Source of the DNA: Calycina herbarum
Taxonomy: Eukaryota; Ascomycota; Leotiomycetes; Helotiales; Pezizellaceae
NCBI GenBank assembly: GCA_001414485.1
Contig: LLEY01000187.1
Coordinates: forward strand, 1 to 64,000
Direction of reading: 5' to 3'
DNA length: 64,000 nt
Each line of letters begins with the position of its first letter. Position 1 is the first letter of the stretch. The position numbers were made by a program, and so were the translations under genes. The notes under the pieces are model-generated. The model made no database searches. It had not been told where the DNA came from and saw nothing but the letters and a program-made list of their open reading frames with translations. Of the stretch, positions 1 through 10,436 are shown piece by piece.

Positions 1-233
1 AAGCAAGATCGCCCAGCTTCGGTGAGGCTCAGGAGCAATGGGTAAACGCTGCAGAGAACTACATAACGAGCACACCACTTGATGTTCCTTCTGCTATCAC
101 ACTACATGCTGCTGGTGATACAATGCAACATACGCGTATAGGGCGCAACCTCGCGATGTGGAGCGTGATTGACGGGGAAGACGCCAAGAACTGGAATTCC
201 TACTATCGAGACCAATTAGTAGGAGGTACTTAG
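1..233 (+). CDS. 3' end of an unidentified gene, cut by the window edge
   Basis: A reading frame open from base 3 to a TAG at 231-233 encodes about 76 residues of ordinary composition, including AMWSVIDGEDAKNWNSYYRD near its end. The frame has no stop, is rich in W, Y, E and N, and looks more protein-like than the antisense frames over the same stretch. I do not recognise the family, and the 5' part lies outside the window. It could be a last exon or a chance frame; the call rests only on composition and openness. Confidence 0.4.
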   Translation, partial: ARSPSFGEAQEQWVNAAENYITSTPLDVPSAITLHAAGDTMQHTRIGRNLAMWSVIDGEDAKNWNSYYRDQLVGGT

Positions 234-2248
234 CTACTAGTGAGAATGGAAAGTGGTAGCTTAACGGTTGTATCTGAGAAGTAACCTCAACTTCCAAGAG
301 TGATTGTGCCGGCCTCATTGCTGTTCAATCGATCCCCCACGGTTCAATACACAGCAGAGACCGCCAACTCCCACCCGTGGCAATCTCATCGGACTGTCCA
401 ATCCAATCATCAAACTTCCTCCCTCCCACTTGGTCGTGATGATGAATTGATTTCATTGTTGCTGGGAATTCGGACCGTACAGCGGCGTTGTGAAGCTCGC
501 GGAAGCGGACCTATCAATATCGTCGAATAATAAATTCGTTCTCCAAGACTTCTGAGAATTTCTTCTTATCCCCTCACTCCATTTAACAACATAAAGCTTC
601 GATATCGGGCAAATCTGGAGGTCGTTGGGATTGAATTACGTATCAGATTTTAGGAATCCCTGAGACTTGCTACCATTAAAGCGGCCTCAGGCACAATATC
701 ACAACACCATAGCTTCTAGTATACCACCCACCATGTTCTAAACAATCCAACCCATTCCAACTCAGAAAGGAATCTGAAACTTGAATGTTTTAAGTTTTGA
801 ATATAGTATCTCTACTATTGTTGAAAGAATTGTCGTATAGAAAGGTCTTCGGTGCTGCTTTTGTAAGCGAGCTGACACCTGTTGGTCGACACATCTCAAC
901 AGCTCCAGCTGGTCTCCTTCAGCCCACACCACACTCGATGCTATCACGATAGCTTTGGCAACTACGATAAATCAAATGCCTTGATGAAGGTGCCTTCGAC
1001 GCAACCCCTGACCGCCAATTTAAATCAGCTGGCTGGCCCCCTTTCCACCCCCCCGGAGATACGATTTCGAAGACGAAAAATCATGTACATGGAGAAGGCG
1101 GAAATGGGAGGAGGGTTATACTCTGGGTGTGGTCAGAGTCGTGCCTTCCCTTCCTGCTCTCGTCGTGTTAGCGCGATGTCGAGGTCAGGTTAAGAGGGAA
1201 GGAGCGATCAAACCTCTCGTCACACTGTGTGGCCAGGTCATTCAAGCGAGGGAAGGAACGACCTCCCAGACTCTGCCCCTCAAATGAGACCTGACGAGAA
1301 TGCTGAGTCAAGGCCGAAGCAGGGAAGGAACAATCCGAGTCCGAGTTGGTCAAGGAGCAACGAGGTCAATTGAGGGCGAGTTCGACGTCTGGATTCCAAC
1401 ACGGGCCACTCCAGAAACCGAACGACCCTCCTCCCCTCGACGAAAAGGCAGAACCTATCAGGGATCGAAATACACCGAGATATAAATAAAAAAACAATAG
1501 CAGTGAGTCTGTATGGGGTAGAAGCGAAGCTTTAGAAAAGTCTGGGTCTCGCATACCCATGAGGTATGTCATTGAGCATTCAAGGGACTGGGAGTAGAAG
1601 AGAGCCAACGCACATTCTAAGTACACGATGGCGATGAAAAGTTTTACTAGAAGGGCAATTACTATCCTAAGCTCAGTCGCACTTACCCTAATCTACCTGC
1701 CCTTACAGTATCTAGGTGTGTAAATGACGGGCTTTTATACAGATAGGAAGAAAGGTTGATCTTGCTTGCATATCAGACTTCAACACTCAATCGCCGGGTT
1801 CTTTCAGCTGTCATCACATCGAAGCAGCTCAGAATTGCAAAGCCCTTGTCCTGTTCTTCTTGCGCATTCTTCTTTTTGTCCCTTTTCTTGCGTATACTCC
1901 GCCTTGACATTTTTCGGCGTACCCCTTAATGACATCCTTAAAATTATATTGTCCTAAATATCTCAGATAATTGTTTGGTTGTTCGAAGATACGTCCAGTA
2001 ATCTTTTTAAACAATTCAGGTAAAGTGCTTGTTTTGATTCAATTATTCTATAAATTTGCAATATTGTCTTTAATTAGGTGTACGCTGATGGATGAGGCTC
2101 TTACTCATTACAAATCTTCCCCGAAACGTCGTTTAATTTCACAATCGTAATATCTCCTGATCCATACAAAGTATGAAAACATCAGTAGATCAATACAAAA
2201 ATCACAAGATGTATCTTTTCCCCTGAAAAAATCAATTCTCTTCACTAT
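234..2248. other. gene-free spacer with GGAAGGARCGACC motif cluster
   Basis: No convincing coding frame: the candidate frames are under 105 codons and several begin only at TTG or other non-ATG codons. At about 1196, 1251 and 1321 the spacer contains three copies of a GGGAAGGARCRAYC motif that recurs near 10.67, 11.45, 11.51, 13.17 and 13.21 kb. The last 300 bases are AT-rich 3' flank of the neighbouring minus-strand gene. Confidence 0.5.
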
Positions 2249-3444
2249 CTACGAAGCCATTGTTCTAACCCGTTCATCAACCAATCTACCTCCACTTTTC
2301 GTTGTCAATCTACCCCTCCTCCTGTGAAGGAGGCCAGTAACGAGGCCTCTGTCCATGAACTCTATCTGCACTGTAATTTTGGGCAGTGAGCGAGATGGAT
2401 CCTCATCCATGAGTCTTTTGAATTTGTTCTCAAGTGCACGCGTGATCTCCGTAGTGGCGTCCTTTCCCATTGTCGCAAATTGCTCTTGGTCCCGAATACC
2501 TGCTCTCCCCTTGACAACCAGAGATTTCAAATTTCTGAACCAAACCCAGGGAGGATGACTCACGATGCTTGCTATAATGAGGATATTGTCTTCTGCAATG
2601 TGTCGTCCAATCTGCGCAAATTGTCGAAGACTCTTAGTAAAATCCCACAAAATGAGATTGATATAAATCAAGGATTCGATTTCCCGGAAGACTGAGACCA
2701 CAGGGTATCCTGGAAGAGCGAGGTCTTTCAATGAACGTAAACTGCTGCCCTGCTCTTCAACTCCATTCAATATGAAGGTGTCTGCGGTAGGATTGTAGTA
2801 ACATTTTGGGCCAGTATTTTCGACAGTCTCTTCCCGCCTAGAGAAAGGATAAGGGCATTTTGGCCCAAGACTCGTAGCCGCGACGCCTGCTCCAAAAGCC
2901 TTGTGAAGCTTGAGAGCCTCTGTGCGACTTTCACGGTTGACGTAAAGGAGTGCACATTGTACGCAATGTGGCTCGAAAGCCCTAAACTCACATCCTTGTG
3001 GGAGCTTGCCGATACGTATAGCACCACGACCAATCTCCTGCGAAGTATGAAGACCTTCTGTCACATAGTAACCATTGACAAATATCTCTCTACCATTTTC
3101 CAACCTATGCTCCAAATCATTATCCGTATCTCGACGGGGAATTCAGGAAATAAGGAGAACGTGATTGTTCCATCGGGTGGGCTGTCTTTCTGAATCATCG
3201 TTGGGAGGCTTTCTGATGGAGCTGAAGTTGAGTCGTCTTGTGAGGTGAGGGTGGGGTTCCAGTCCGGTGGAGTTGAAGTTGGTTTGTCTTGCGTGACGAC
3301 AGGAGCTGTGATGTCAGATGAATTGGATGTTGGGCCATCTCGCGAGATGGTAGGTGCTGTAATAGAGGCTGCAACAACTGGAGTTGTCATATTGTCCAAG
3401 TCGCCTGATGAAGCAGACTCTTGTTGTTTTAAAGTTGGATCCAT
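2249..3444 (-). CDS. 2EXR-domain protein
   Basis: The 2EXR domain is a fungal family of unknown biochemical function, named after two ExR motifs. Both are visible: PVEIRIMIW around residues 102-110 and VNRESR some 35 residues further on. Before the domain are about four imperfect 16-17-residue repeats of the type APTISRDGPTSNSS / APVVTQDKPTSTPP, rich in T, S and P. The reading frame changes between 3061 and 3130. A 56-nt intron at 3038-3093 (donor GTAGAG, acceptor CGCAG) repairs it exactly and gives exons 3094-3444 and 2249-3037, 379 residues. The donor is weak, so a true single-base frameshift is the alternative. The second frame has no ATG of its own, which supports one gene. The ATG at 3444 is the first in frame. 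Confidence 0.75.
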
Positions 3445-4522
3445 TTAGCCTTCATGTTTTTACTGTTAGCAAAAATTCAACACGGATTGGGGATCTGGGA
3501 CTTGACTACCTTGCACTAGATGATCATAAATTTCCCTGATTGTGACCAAAGCACAATATCTTTCCTTTCGGGGTGATATTGCTGTGTATTTGGGTTTCGG
3601 ATTGGGCAAATGCCGTTGGTAATGACACTATACTCCAAAATATTGAGTTCTGCTTTGCGTGTTGAAGTGTTGTTGAGAAGGACTATCTGAGCTTGGAAGA
3701 CGTTCTAGCTCAGATATTTAAGCTCTTTGGTCTGCTGAGTCACATGAGGAGTAACAGGTGTAAATAGGAACAATAGTGAATTAAAATAAGTTTTATTCGT
3801 TCGCTTTTTCGGGGAAACGTGGCTTGATTATTTAAGATGTACTTTCGATTTCATGTCATCAGCCCCTCCAACAACAAACACCTCCAAAGTACCCCTTCAT
3901 CTACACAATTTTATTCTTAGTCCCTCATCTCTACCACTCCAGAGAAGAGAATCAGAGCTCAGGTAAAAACAATCCCCGGGAGTTCATTTGAATAATACTC
4001 ATCTTTCAATAGTCACTCGATATTTCCCTCATGTCTGCCATCGAACGATTCAAACCAATGGATCTTACTCAAGTTGACGGCGAAGACATCATGGTCTCAA
4101 TTGTCACCTCCACGTCAACCACCAACACAGAGCAATCGAAACCACAACTATCTTTCGGCGAGGTCAAGAAATTTCCCGAAATTGTCGCATTTGAATTGGA
4201 AAATCCACTAAGGCTACGAGGCTTGAGGGGTAAATAGCGGAATGATATTACTGGGCTAGTGGTAGAGACAATCGATTCTGATTTTCCCTCTAATCTCATT
4301 GGGTGTGACCCAAGTGCGAAGAAGTGCGCTTTAAATTGATTCTTATATTCCTGTGCTCCATCTGTTGTCAGAGTCGCATCACGTAAGTCCTACCACCACA
4401 CATACCCAATCCATTCCAAAGTTCTGTAAGAACCAAATAAAACAGTACAGAGCACCCAGCCCCCATTCCTTCTCCAAAGTCTTTTGCTACCTCCAACCCA
4501 GATTCTCCCAACACAAACCCCC
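3445..4522. other. spacer, with one doubtful 68-codon ORF
   Basis: Mostly AT-rich promoter-like sequence. A plus-strand ATG frame at 4031-4237 gives a 68-residue peptide (MSAIERFKPMDLTQVDGED...) followed shortly by a possible GTAAAT donor, so it might be a first exon, but I could not find a continuing exon. No RNA gene or repeat is evident. Confidence 0.3.
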
Positions 4523-4867
4523 CTAACAATAAAGATCCTGCTTCGAAAACGCATTCCCATCCGCATCCAAACTCTGCTTCGTCAACCAAGAAAACTTTCC
4601 TCCAGGAGTCTCATAGTGAATTTCCGATCGATCAGCATTAGCGGATGCCGCATATCCCGCTTGACAAGAAAACGAATATGGGATATTGCCTTTTGCTTGA
4701 CCCCCAGTTTTGAGATAGCATGCTCGGACGGCGTGGTCTTTGTTTCCTTCTAGGATGTCGGCTTCGAATGCTCCGCTGTCAGCGGGGGAGGCGCCGGTAT
4801 AGTATACGCAAGCTGTTGTGTGGGTGATGAGGAGGACGAGGGCGAGGAGGGGGGTTGAGGCGTGCAT
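4523..4867 (-). CDS. small secreted cysteine-containing protein
   Basis: The 114-residue product begins with a clear signal peptide: a hydrophobic core LLALVLLITH, with likely cleavage after TTA at about residue 19. The mature part holds four cysteines, one right after the predicted cleavage, two in the middle (RACYL, SFSCQAGY) and one as the final residue. That count would allow two disulfides. Single exon, ATG at 4867, stop at 4523. No known catalytic motif is visible. The size, secretion signal and even cysteine number match the loose class of fungal small secreted proteins, some of which are effectors; this particular role is inference only. The family is not recognised. Confidence 0.65.
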   Translation of the reverse strand: MHASTPLLALVLLITHTTACVYYTGASPADSGAFEADILEGNKDHAVRACYLKTGGQAKGNIPYSFSCQAGYAASANADRSEIHYETPGGKFSWLTKQSLDADGNAFSKQDLYC

Positions 4868-6246
4868 GTTTGTGTGTTGTGGGGTGAGCAGAGAGGGCGA
4901 GAGGTGCGGATTTTTGCTGTTGGGATTTTGAAGGAGGTGTGAGGGAGGACGAATGATGATAAAGTATGTGTTACGGAGGAGAGAAAGGTCTTATAGCTTG
5001 TTGCAGCAAAGAGATTTTGTTGAAAAGAATCACAATACAAGAACTGATATCCTTCGTCCAAAAAATCTCGGTAGGAACACAGATCAAATTTGATTGCATC
5101 AATTTTCGCGGCTTCAAATCCTTCCACAACAACGGTTCCGCCTCGTCGTTCAGCCCTTCAGGATCATCAAGCTTGTTTCTGGTTTCTATAAGCCTCGTCA
5201 GAAAACCAAAGGGGGCTCAAGGCAAGTTTAGCGATCCGCCCCCGAGTCGTCCAAATTACATATCCCAGCTAGAACAAAGCCCCCACAAGCTTCTCCGAGA
5301 ACTCACATGAATTCTCATAAACACCCAACGAGCAACCCAGTACAAAACCAAATCAGACGTCAAAATCCCTGTCCCACACGCCGTACTATCCCCCCCCCCT
5401 TAATTACATTGTATGCGCACGGTCGTTTTAGTATGGCAAATGTCTGTGCACCTTACAATGTAATTAGGGGGATAGTACCCAAGCATTGTTTCAAAAACTA
5501 AGCTTACTACGATCGACAAATGAGAAGCCATAGCTCGCATCTCCTCCACAACCTTGGGTTGATAAGGGTGGGATACACTACTCAGCCTCAACGAGAGACC
5601 ACGAGGTCGTGGCCCATGTAATTTCTCGCTTGGCGGGATTAACCGAGCTCCTGAAGGATTTTGGAGATTAGCGATGTTCATGAACCAGGCTGAAGATGAC
5701 GATGTGGGAGCTGGGCTGGGTTATATGTGAATAATAGCGTTGTTGGGATGATGCTTGGAGAGGGTAGCGAGAATTAGGGGGTTTTGCGTAAGTTTCTTGA
5801 TGAGGAATAAGTTGGTGCTCCTGGTTTGTTCTCGAAGGATTTAAATAGATGTCTCTTGACTGCGGTATTTCTTTGGCAACACTCTCTGGTACCAAATGGT
5901 GAAAGCCCACATGGGGACTGATACGCGGATAGACCTGGGTTAAGATTGCGCCCTCGTGAGAGAGGAATGGCTGAGATCTTGGAGGATCCCGAAGCATTAG
6001 CGAGGCAAACTTTTGAAAGAAATAGAAACTTAGCGATGGAGTTGTGTATAACTACATGTATAACCTTTCATCAGCAACCTCAATCAGAGCATCCCAACTC
6101 CTCATCTTCTGACTTCGTCTTCACATTCATTTCCCTTCCTCTCGCTCATTCTTGCGTCTCTCTCCTTCTCAGAACCATTTCCTAAGAAAAGAAAATCCTC
6201 CACTTCCGTCCCTCGTCACAGAAAATCAATTCTCGAATTCTCGACA
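4868..6246. other. gene-free spacer containing a MITE-like palindrome
   Basis: No supported gene. Frames here are short, and several lack an ATG. The notable content is the 96-bp inverted-repeat element at 5383-5478, listed separately. The last 150 bases are C/T-rich and precede the secreted-protein gene starting at 6247, as is common for fungal core promoters. Confidence 0.5.
5383..5478. mobile_element. MITE-like element with about 35-bp terminal inverted repeats
   Basis: The left arm 5383-5420 reads GTACTATC, a run of C, TTAATTACATTGTA, then TGCGCAC. The right arm 5444-5478 is nearly its reverse complement: GTGCACC, TTACAATGTAATTA, GGGGG, ATAGTAC. The arms differ mainly in C-tract length and a few bases, and the loop is about 23 nt. 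A short non-coding palindrome with long terminal repeats is typical of a miniature inverted-repeat transposable element. No transposase is present in the window and no second full copy was seen, so the superfamily is open. Confidence 0.55.
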
Positions 6247-6961
6247 ATGACTTCCCCATGGATCCTCCTCATCGCCCTCCTCCCAGCTCTAACCCAAGCC
6301 GCACCCTCATCCAGCATCTCACAAAGAGATAGACCAGAACCCGGCCGCGCCCCAACCTCAGTATTCAACGTCTTCTCAGTCTCTCCTCCCTGGGACGCAG
6401 ACCCAGTCCTCATCTCGGGCTCTCGCTGCGTCTCACCCTGCGGTCAAGGTATTACCTACGCACATACAACGTTCGTAGCCCCCCCCCCCCCCCCCCCCTC
6501 CCCCTTTCCAACCCTCCAAAAAAGAACAAAAAAAGACAAGCCTAACACCCACCAGCTCAGTAACCTACGGCCTAGACTTTGGAATAGGCGGCGGCCCAGG
6601 TGGAGACCTCACAAAAATCCTGGCCTCTGCCCTCTCCGGCGGGTTCTCAGCCTCCTGGTCAACATCCGACACCCACGGAACATCAACCAGCGTCGACTGT
6701 CCCACAGGAGCAAAATACATCTGCGGTCTCCAAGCAACCTCGCAAATGATAACGACCAAGGGCACGAAAGTGACTACAAGCCATGATGTAACTGGTGATA
6801 AGGTTGGAAAGGCACAGGTGTATCGTGTTGATGCTCCCGCGATGAGTAGTGCGGGGACGGAACCGGCGATTGTTACATATGCTACCTGTTTGTATAAGCC
6901 GCTTCCTGAGGGGGCGAAGGAGAGGGATTATAAGGGGACGCCTTTTTGTCCTGGTGTTTAG
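6247..6961 (+). CDS. secreted protein of unknown function, two exons
   Basis: The first exon (6247-6470) starts with a signal peptide, MTSPWILLIALLPALTQA, probably cleaved after QA. The second exon (6556-6961) follows an 85-nt intron with donor GTTCGT and acceptor ACCAG. The join restores frame: GITYAHTT then SVTYGLDFGIGGG. The product is 209 residues. Six cysteines occur in the mature part: CVSPC near residue 60, DCPTGAKYIC near 130, then TCLY and FCPGV at the C-terminus. A Gly-rich segment follows the splice. No catalytic motif or named family is recognised; an extracellular or wall-associated role is inference. The intron contains a run of about 18 C residues. Confidence 0.65.
6481..6498 (+). 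repeat. poly-C homopolymer inside an intron
   Basis: A run of about 18 consecutive C residues lies just after the donor site of the secreted-protein intron. Such tracts are unstable in replication and in sequencing, so the exact length should not be trusted. Confidence 0.9.
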
Positions 6962-7738
6962 GGGTGGAGGTTGTGGATAAGAGGAGGGAAAGAATGTATT
7001 GAGAAAAGGAGAATGGGGATAGGTGTTGGCTGGCTCTGAGAGGTGTGAGGAAAGAGGAACATGTATATCGGAAAGAGTATTTACGGAGGGAAGAGAAGAG
7101 TAAATGGAACCTGCAAGAAGGTAGCCACAAGAAGTAAGCTTCAAAAAGGCCATTGGTGGTTTGTAGAGTCAATTGAAACACTTACTTGTACTCCTTGTCT
7201 GTTGAAGTTGATTCCATAACAACCCAAAAGTGGGGCGATGATGGATTGTCCGCAGATAAAGGTAAATTCGAAGTTTTTCAGTAGCAGAAATCGACAGTAA
7301 AACCAGCAAGAACAACAATTTTCGGTTAATTCTAAATTACCCAGTATGAACAAACGAATGCGAAACTTTGAAATCAAGTAATAGGAAAGTCTAAATTCAA
7401 CCCCGAAGCTTCCAGAGTATGCGCCCGCGAAAAGTGCAAGTAAACCCAAAGGATCAGAAACCTCCACTTCAATGCAAGATTCCACCCAATGAAAATAATG
7501 AGCCCGAATAGATGCTTGATTATTCCGCGCAGTCCATTGCGTAGAAAAAAACAAGATGTTGGGCGGGGATTCTGTACCACATTGGTAGTCCCAAGGTGGG
7601 GCAATCCCGCAGCATATGAATTCAGGATAAAACGAAAACGAAATTCGATGACCCCGCCGTCGGAGATCCAGAACCTCCAACTAACATATATTTTGGTTTC
7701 CAATCTTCCCAAGGTTGCACGTCGTGAGGGTGTTTGAT
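6962..7738. other. spacer between convergent genes
   Basis: The stretch lies between the 3' ends of the secreted-protein gene (+) and PEX11 (-). Minus-strand frames up to 179 codons exist over 7141-7757, but their composition is unlike protein (Phe/Tyr/Ser-rich, no motif) and they run into the 3' end of PEX11. I see no supported gene. Confidence 0.5.
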
Positions 7739-8497
7739 TTAGCCGGTCTTCTTCCATTGACTGTAGACACCTAGCAAACTGCTCACTGTTCCGGCCAAAC
7801 CGACGAATCCATCATCGAATCCAATCAACCCAATGGCTGAAGTTGGAATTGTGAGATCGCAAAGGTCGGAAACTAGCTGGAGGTTTATCGCGGCCCGTTC
7901 CCTAGATAATTTGTTAGCATGTGATTATTGTGTTCAGACCGGGGAACTAGTATACTTCTCGATTCTCTTGAGCGTAACGACACCCTCACCATCCTTCTTG
8001 TCAATTCGTGACTGCTGTTGTCTCAAGTCATAAAGCGAGTAAACGCTGCTCATAGTGCTAAATAGCAATCCCAACATCCAGCACCTATATGCCTCCTTTG
8101 CCAGTCTCTTGGCTCCCTCGAACTTCCGAATCCCCGCAACGTCCACAATAGTGGCAGAATCCAGGGTTAGGTAGCCCGCATATCCCAACTGTCTGCCAAC
8201 AGCGCAGTACTTGATGATAGGATCCAAGTTCTTGGAATTCGAAGCGATAGCGGCAGATTTTAAGTGTTCGACATTCTTGCCGATTCGCATGAGTTTGCGC
8301 GCAAGACCGAATTGCTTCTTGATGGCTTCGAAGGGGGCAATCTCGCCGGGTGTGCCATTGGTGCGGAAGAGGTACCAGGCGTAGAATCGTGCAAAGTACT
8401 GGAGGGTTCGAAGGAGTTTGTCTCGTCCGACGGTGGTTGCGACGAACTTGAGATAATGGTCCACTGTGGGGTGGTAGGCAAGGGAATCGGCGACCAT
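7739..8497 (-). CDS. PEX11: peroxisomal membrane biogenesis protein PEX11
   Basis: PEX11 proteins bind and elongate the peroxisome membrane and drive peroxisome proliferation. Exon 1 (7956-8497) and exon 2 (7739-7901) are joined across a 54-nt intron with donor GTATAC, branch GCTAAC and acceptor CTAG, giving 234 residues, the usual PEX11 length. The N-terminal region DKLLRTLQYFARFYAWYL and the amphipathic stretch FGLARKLMRIGKNVEHLK are characteristic of the family. The C-terminus carries a glycine-containing hydrophobic segment (IGFDDGFVGLAGTVSSLLGVY) ahead of the final QWKKTG. The ATG at 8497 gives MVADSLAYHPTVDHYLKF, a standard start. The gene is convergent with the secreted-protein gene and diverges from the glycosylase at 8927 across a 429-bp interval that probably holds both promoters. 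Confidence 0.93.
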
Positions 8498-8926
8498 CGT
8501 GATGGTTTGTGTATTGGTTGAGCAGGTGTTGTACTCGAGGGATCGTAGGTTTGTTATAGCGAAGAGTTATGAGTAAGTGATTGAAGATGAGGTTGAACAA
8601 AGAATGTGATGTGATGGCTTGTGAGATGGGACATGCCGCGGGAGACGTTGAGGAGAGAGATGGGGCCTCGGTTGTAGTGCGAGAGTGATCCACTGAAATG
8701 CTGGGGATTCCACCCGCGTTTTAACGCGAGAGCCCCACAGGATTTTGGTAGACACGCTCCCGGCCCGTCGTCATCGATCTGGCTGCGAATAGTTACATTT
8801 ACAAATAGTTACATTTACATTTGCGACACCAAGTTCAGCATGCCACGACCCAATTACTTTTGGCAACAGCTTCTATAGACGCTTCAACACTCCCTTGCGT
8901 ACGCGTATTTGCTGTCCGAATTTACA
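8498..8926. promoter_or_regulatory. shared intergenic region between PEX11 and Fpg
   Basis: A 429-bp interval separates the divergent start codons of PEX11 (-) and the DNA glycosylase (+). A direct repeat of TTACATTTACA/AATAGTTACATTTAC lies at about 8790-8822. No open frame of note and no recognised activator site was identified. Confidence 0.45.
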
Positions 8927-10436
8927 ATGCCTGAAATTGCAGAGGGTAAGCCGACTCTCAGGCACCTGAAAGCTATTTACCGACATTAACACTCAACAGT
9001 CGCTCGCGCTGTCCACTACCTTCGAAAATGCCTCTCGGGAAAGACGCTCTCTTCAGTCACTGCCCACGATGACGCCAATGTATACGGCAAGGTTGGCACA
9101 ACTGCTGCCGAAGTTCAGAAGGCTCTCACAGGCAAAAAAGTGGTAGGAGCTGGTCAACAAGGCAAATACTTTTGGTTGGTCTATGGCAAATATGGTGTTG
9201 GCAGATTTTAATATGCAACTAGGCTTGTAATGGCATCGCCTCCTCATCCCGTCTTTCACTTTGGCATGACAGGTTAGATACCAAATTCCCTCGATTGAAT
9301 CGTTTACTGATGCCTTCAGGTTGGTTCTATGTCCGCGGAGAACCGACGATCGATTTTCGCTCACACGCATCGGGCGATGAGGAATGGCCTCCCAAATACT
9401 CGAAGCTCATATTGGAGACGGCTGGGGCATCGAAAGTCGAAGCTGCGTTTACAGATTCCCGTCGTTTTGGAAGAATAAGATTGGTCGATTGTCCGGGTGA
9501 TGACATTCGGCAGCATACCCCATTGAAGGAGAACGGCCCGGATCCTGTTATTGATAAAGATATTTTGACGGCAGAATGGCTCGAAAAGAAGATGAATAGC
9601 AAAAAGGTTCCCATCAAAACTATGATGCTCGACCAGGCGAATATCAGCGGCATTGGCAATTGGGTTGGGTTAGTTTGCCAATTTCCACGGAAATGCTGCA
9701 TTACTAATCGTTTGTTTACAGAGACGAAATCCTTTACAATGCAAAACTCCACCCAGAACAATACAGCAATACCTTCAGCTCAGACCAAATCAAGCAGCTT
9801 CATAAATCGATACGTTATGTAACTCAAACCGCGGTAGATGTCCTCGGAGACTCAAGCAAATTCCCTGAAGATTGGCTTTTCAATCATCGATGGGGTAAGG
9901 GGAAGAAGCCTTCAACAATGCCCGATGGGTCCAAGATTGTACATCTGACTGTTGGAGGAAGAACAACCGCAGTTGTGCCAAGCGTCCAAAAGAAGACGGG
10001 GGCTGTCGCGGGTGACATAAAGTCGGAACAACTGAGTGATGCTGAAGAGGAAAATGAGGAAGAAACGGTCAAGGGGAAGAAGGGGAAGGCAACTACGAAT
10101 GGAAAAGTGAAAAGCGTGGCTACGGAAAAGAAACCAGCTGCTAAAAAGGAAGCTGATGTCGAGCCAAAAGAGGGAGACGATAAGTCTGAGGAAGAGGCGA
10201 AGAAAGAAGTTAAGAAGAAGGGGACGAAATCAGCAGGGATGGCTTCGAGAAAGAGAAAAGCACTTACTCCTAAAGAGGAAGACGATGAGGAGAAGCCAGC
10301 GAAACGACAGAATGGAACCCAGTCGACTACGAAGAAGGCCAAGTCCACAACCAAATCTGAGAATATAGATGCTGATGTAGAAGCACCAAATGGGACAAGG
10401 CGAAGATCTGGACGAGTATCAAAGGGGAAGGATTAA
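8927..10436 (+). CDS. formamidopyrimidine-DNA glycosylase (Fpg/MutM family)
   Basis: The enzyme excises oxidised purines such as 8-oxoguanine and formamidopyrimidines and nicks the abasic site by beta/delta elimination. There are five exons: 8927-8945, 9000-9174, 9223-9272, 9320-9668 and 9722-10436; together 435 residues. The protein starts MPEIAE, so the catalytic N-terminal proline and following glutamate are present; these are encoded by a 19-nt first exon. The helix-two-turn-helix signature is clear around residue 184 (LDQANISGIGNWVGDEIL). As in plant and fungal Fpg there is no C-terminal Cys4 zinc finger; the family ends with GGRTTAVVP, then a long Lys/Glu-rich tail of about 150 residues, with GTRRRSGRVSKGKD at the end, likely nuclear and DNA-binding. 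All junctions keep frame; donors include GTAAGC, GTTGGT, GTTAGA and GTTAGT. Confidence 0.93.

Noticed and set aside
3038..3093. 2EXR gene as a pseudogene
   Set aside because: A 56-nt intron restores the frame exactly, so inactivation is not required, although the donor is weak.
7141..7757. Minus-strand frames of 179 and 127 codons
   Set aside because: They overlap each other, run into the 3' end of PEX11, and show no protein-like motif.
10000..10436. Missing zinc finger in the Fpg protein as a defect
   Set aside because: Plant and fungal Fpg normally lack the Cys4 finger, so this is the family norm.
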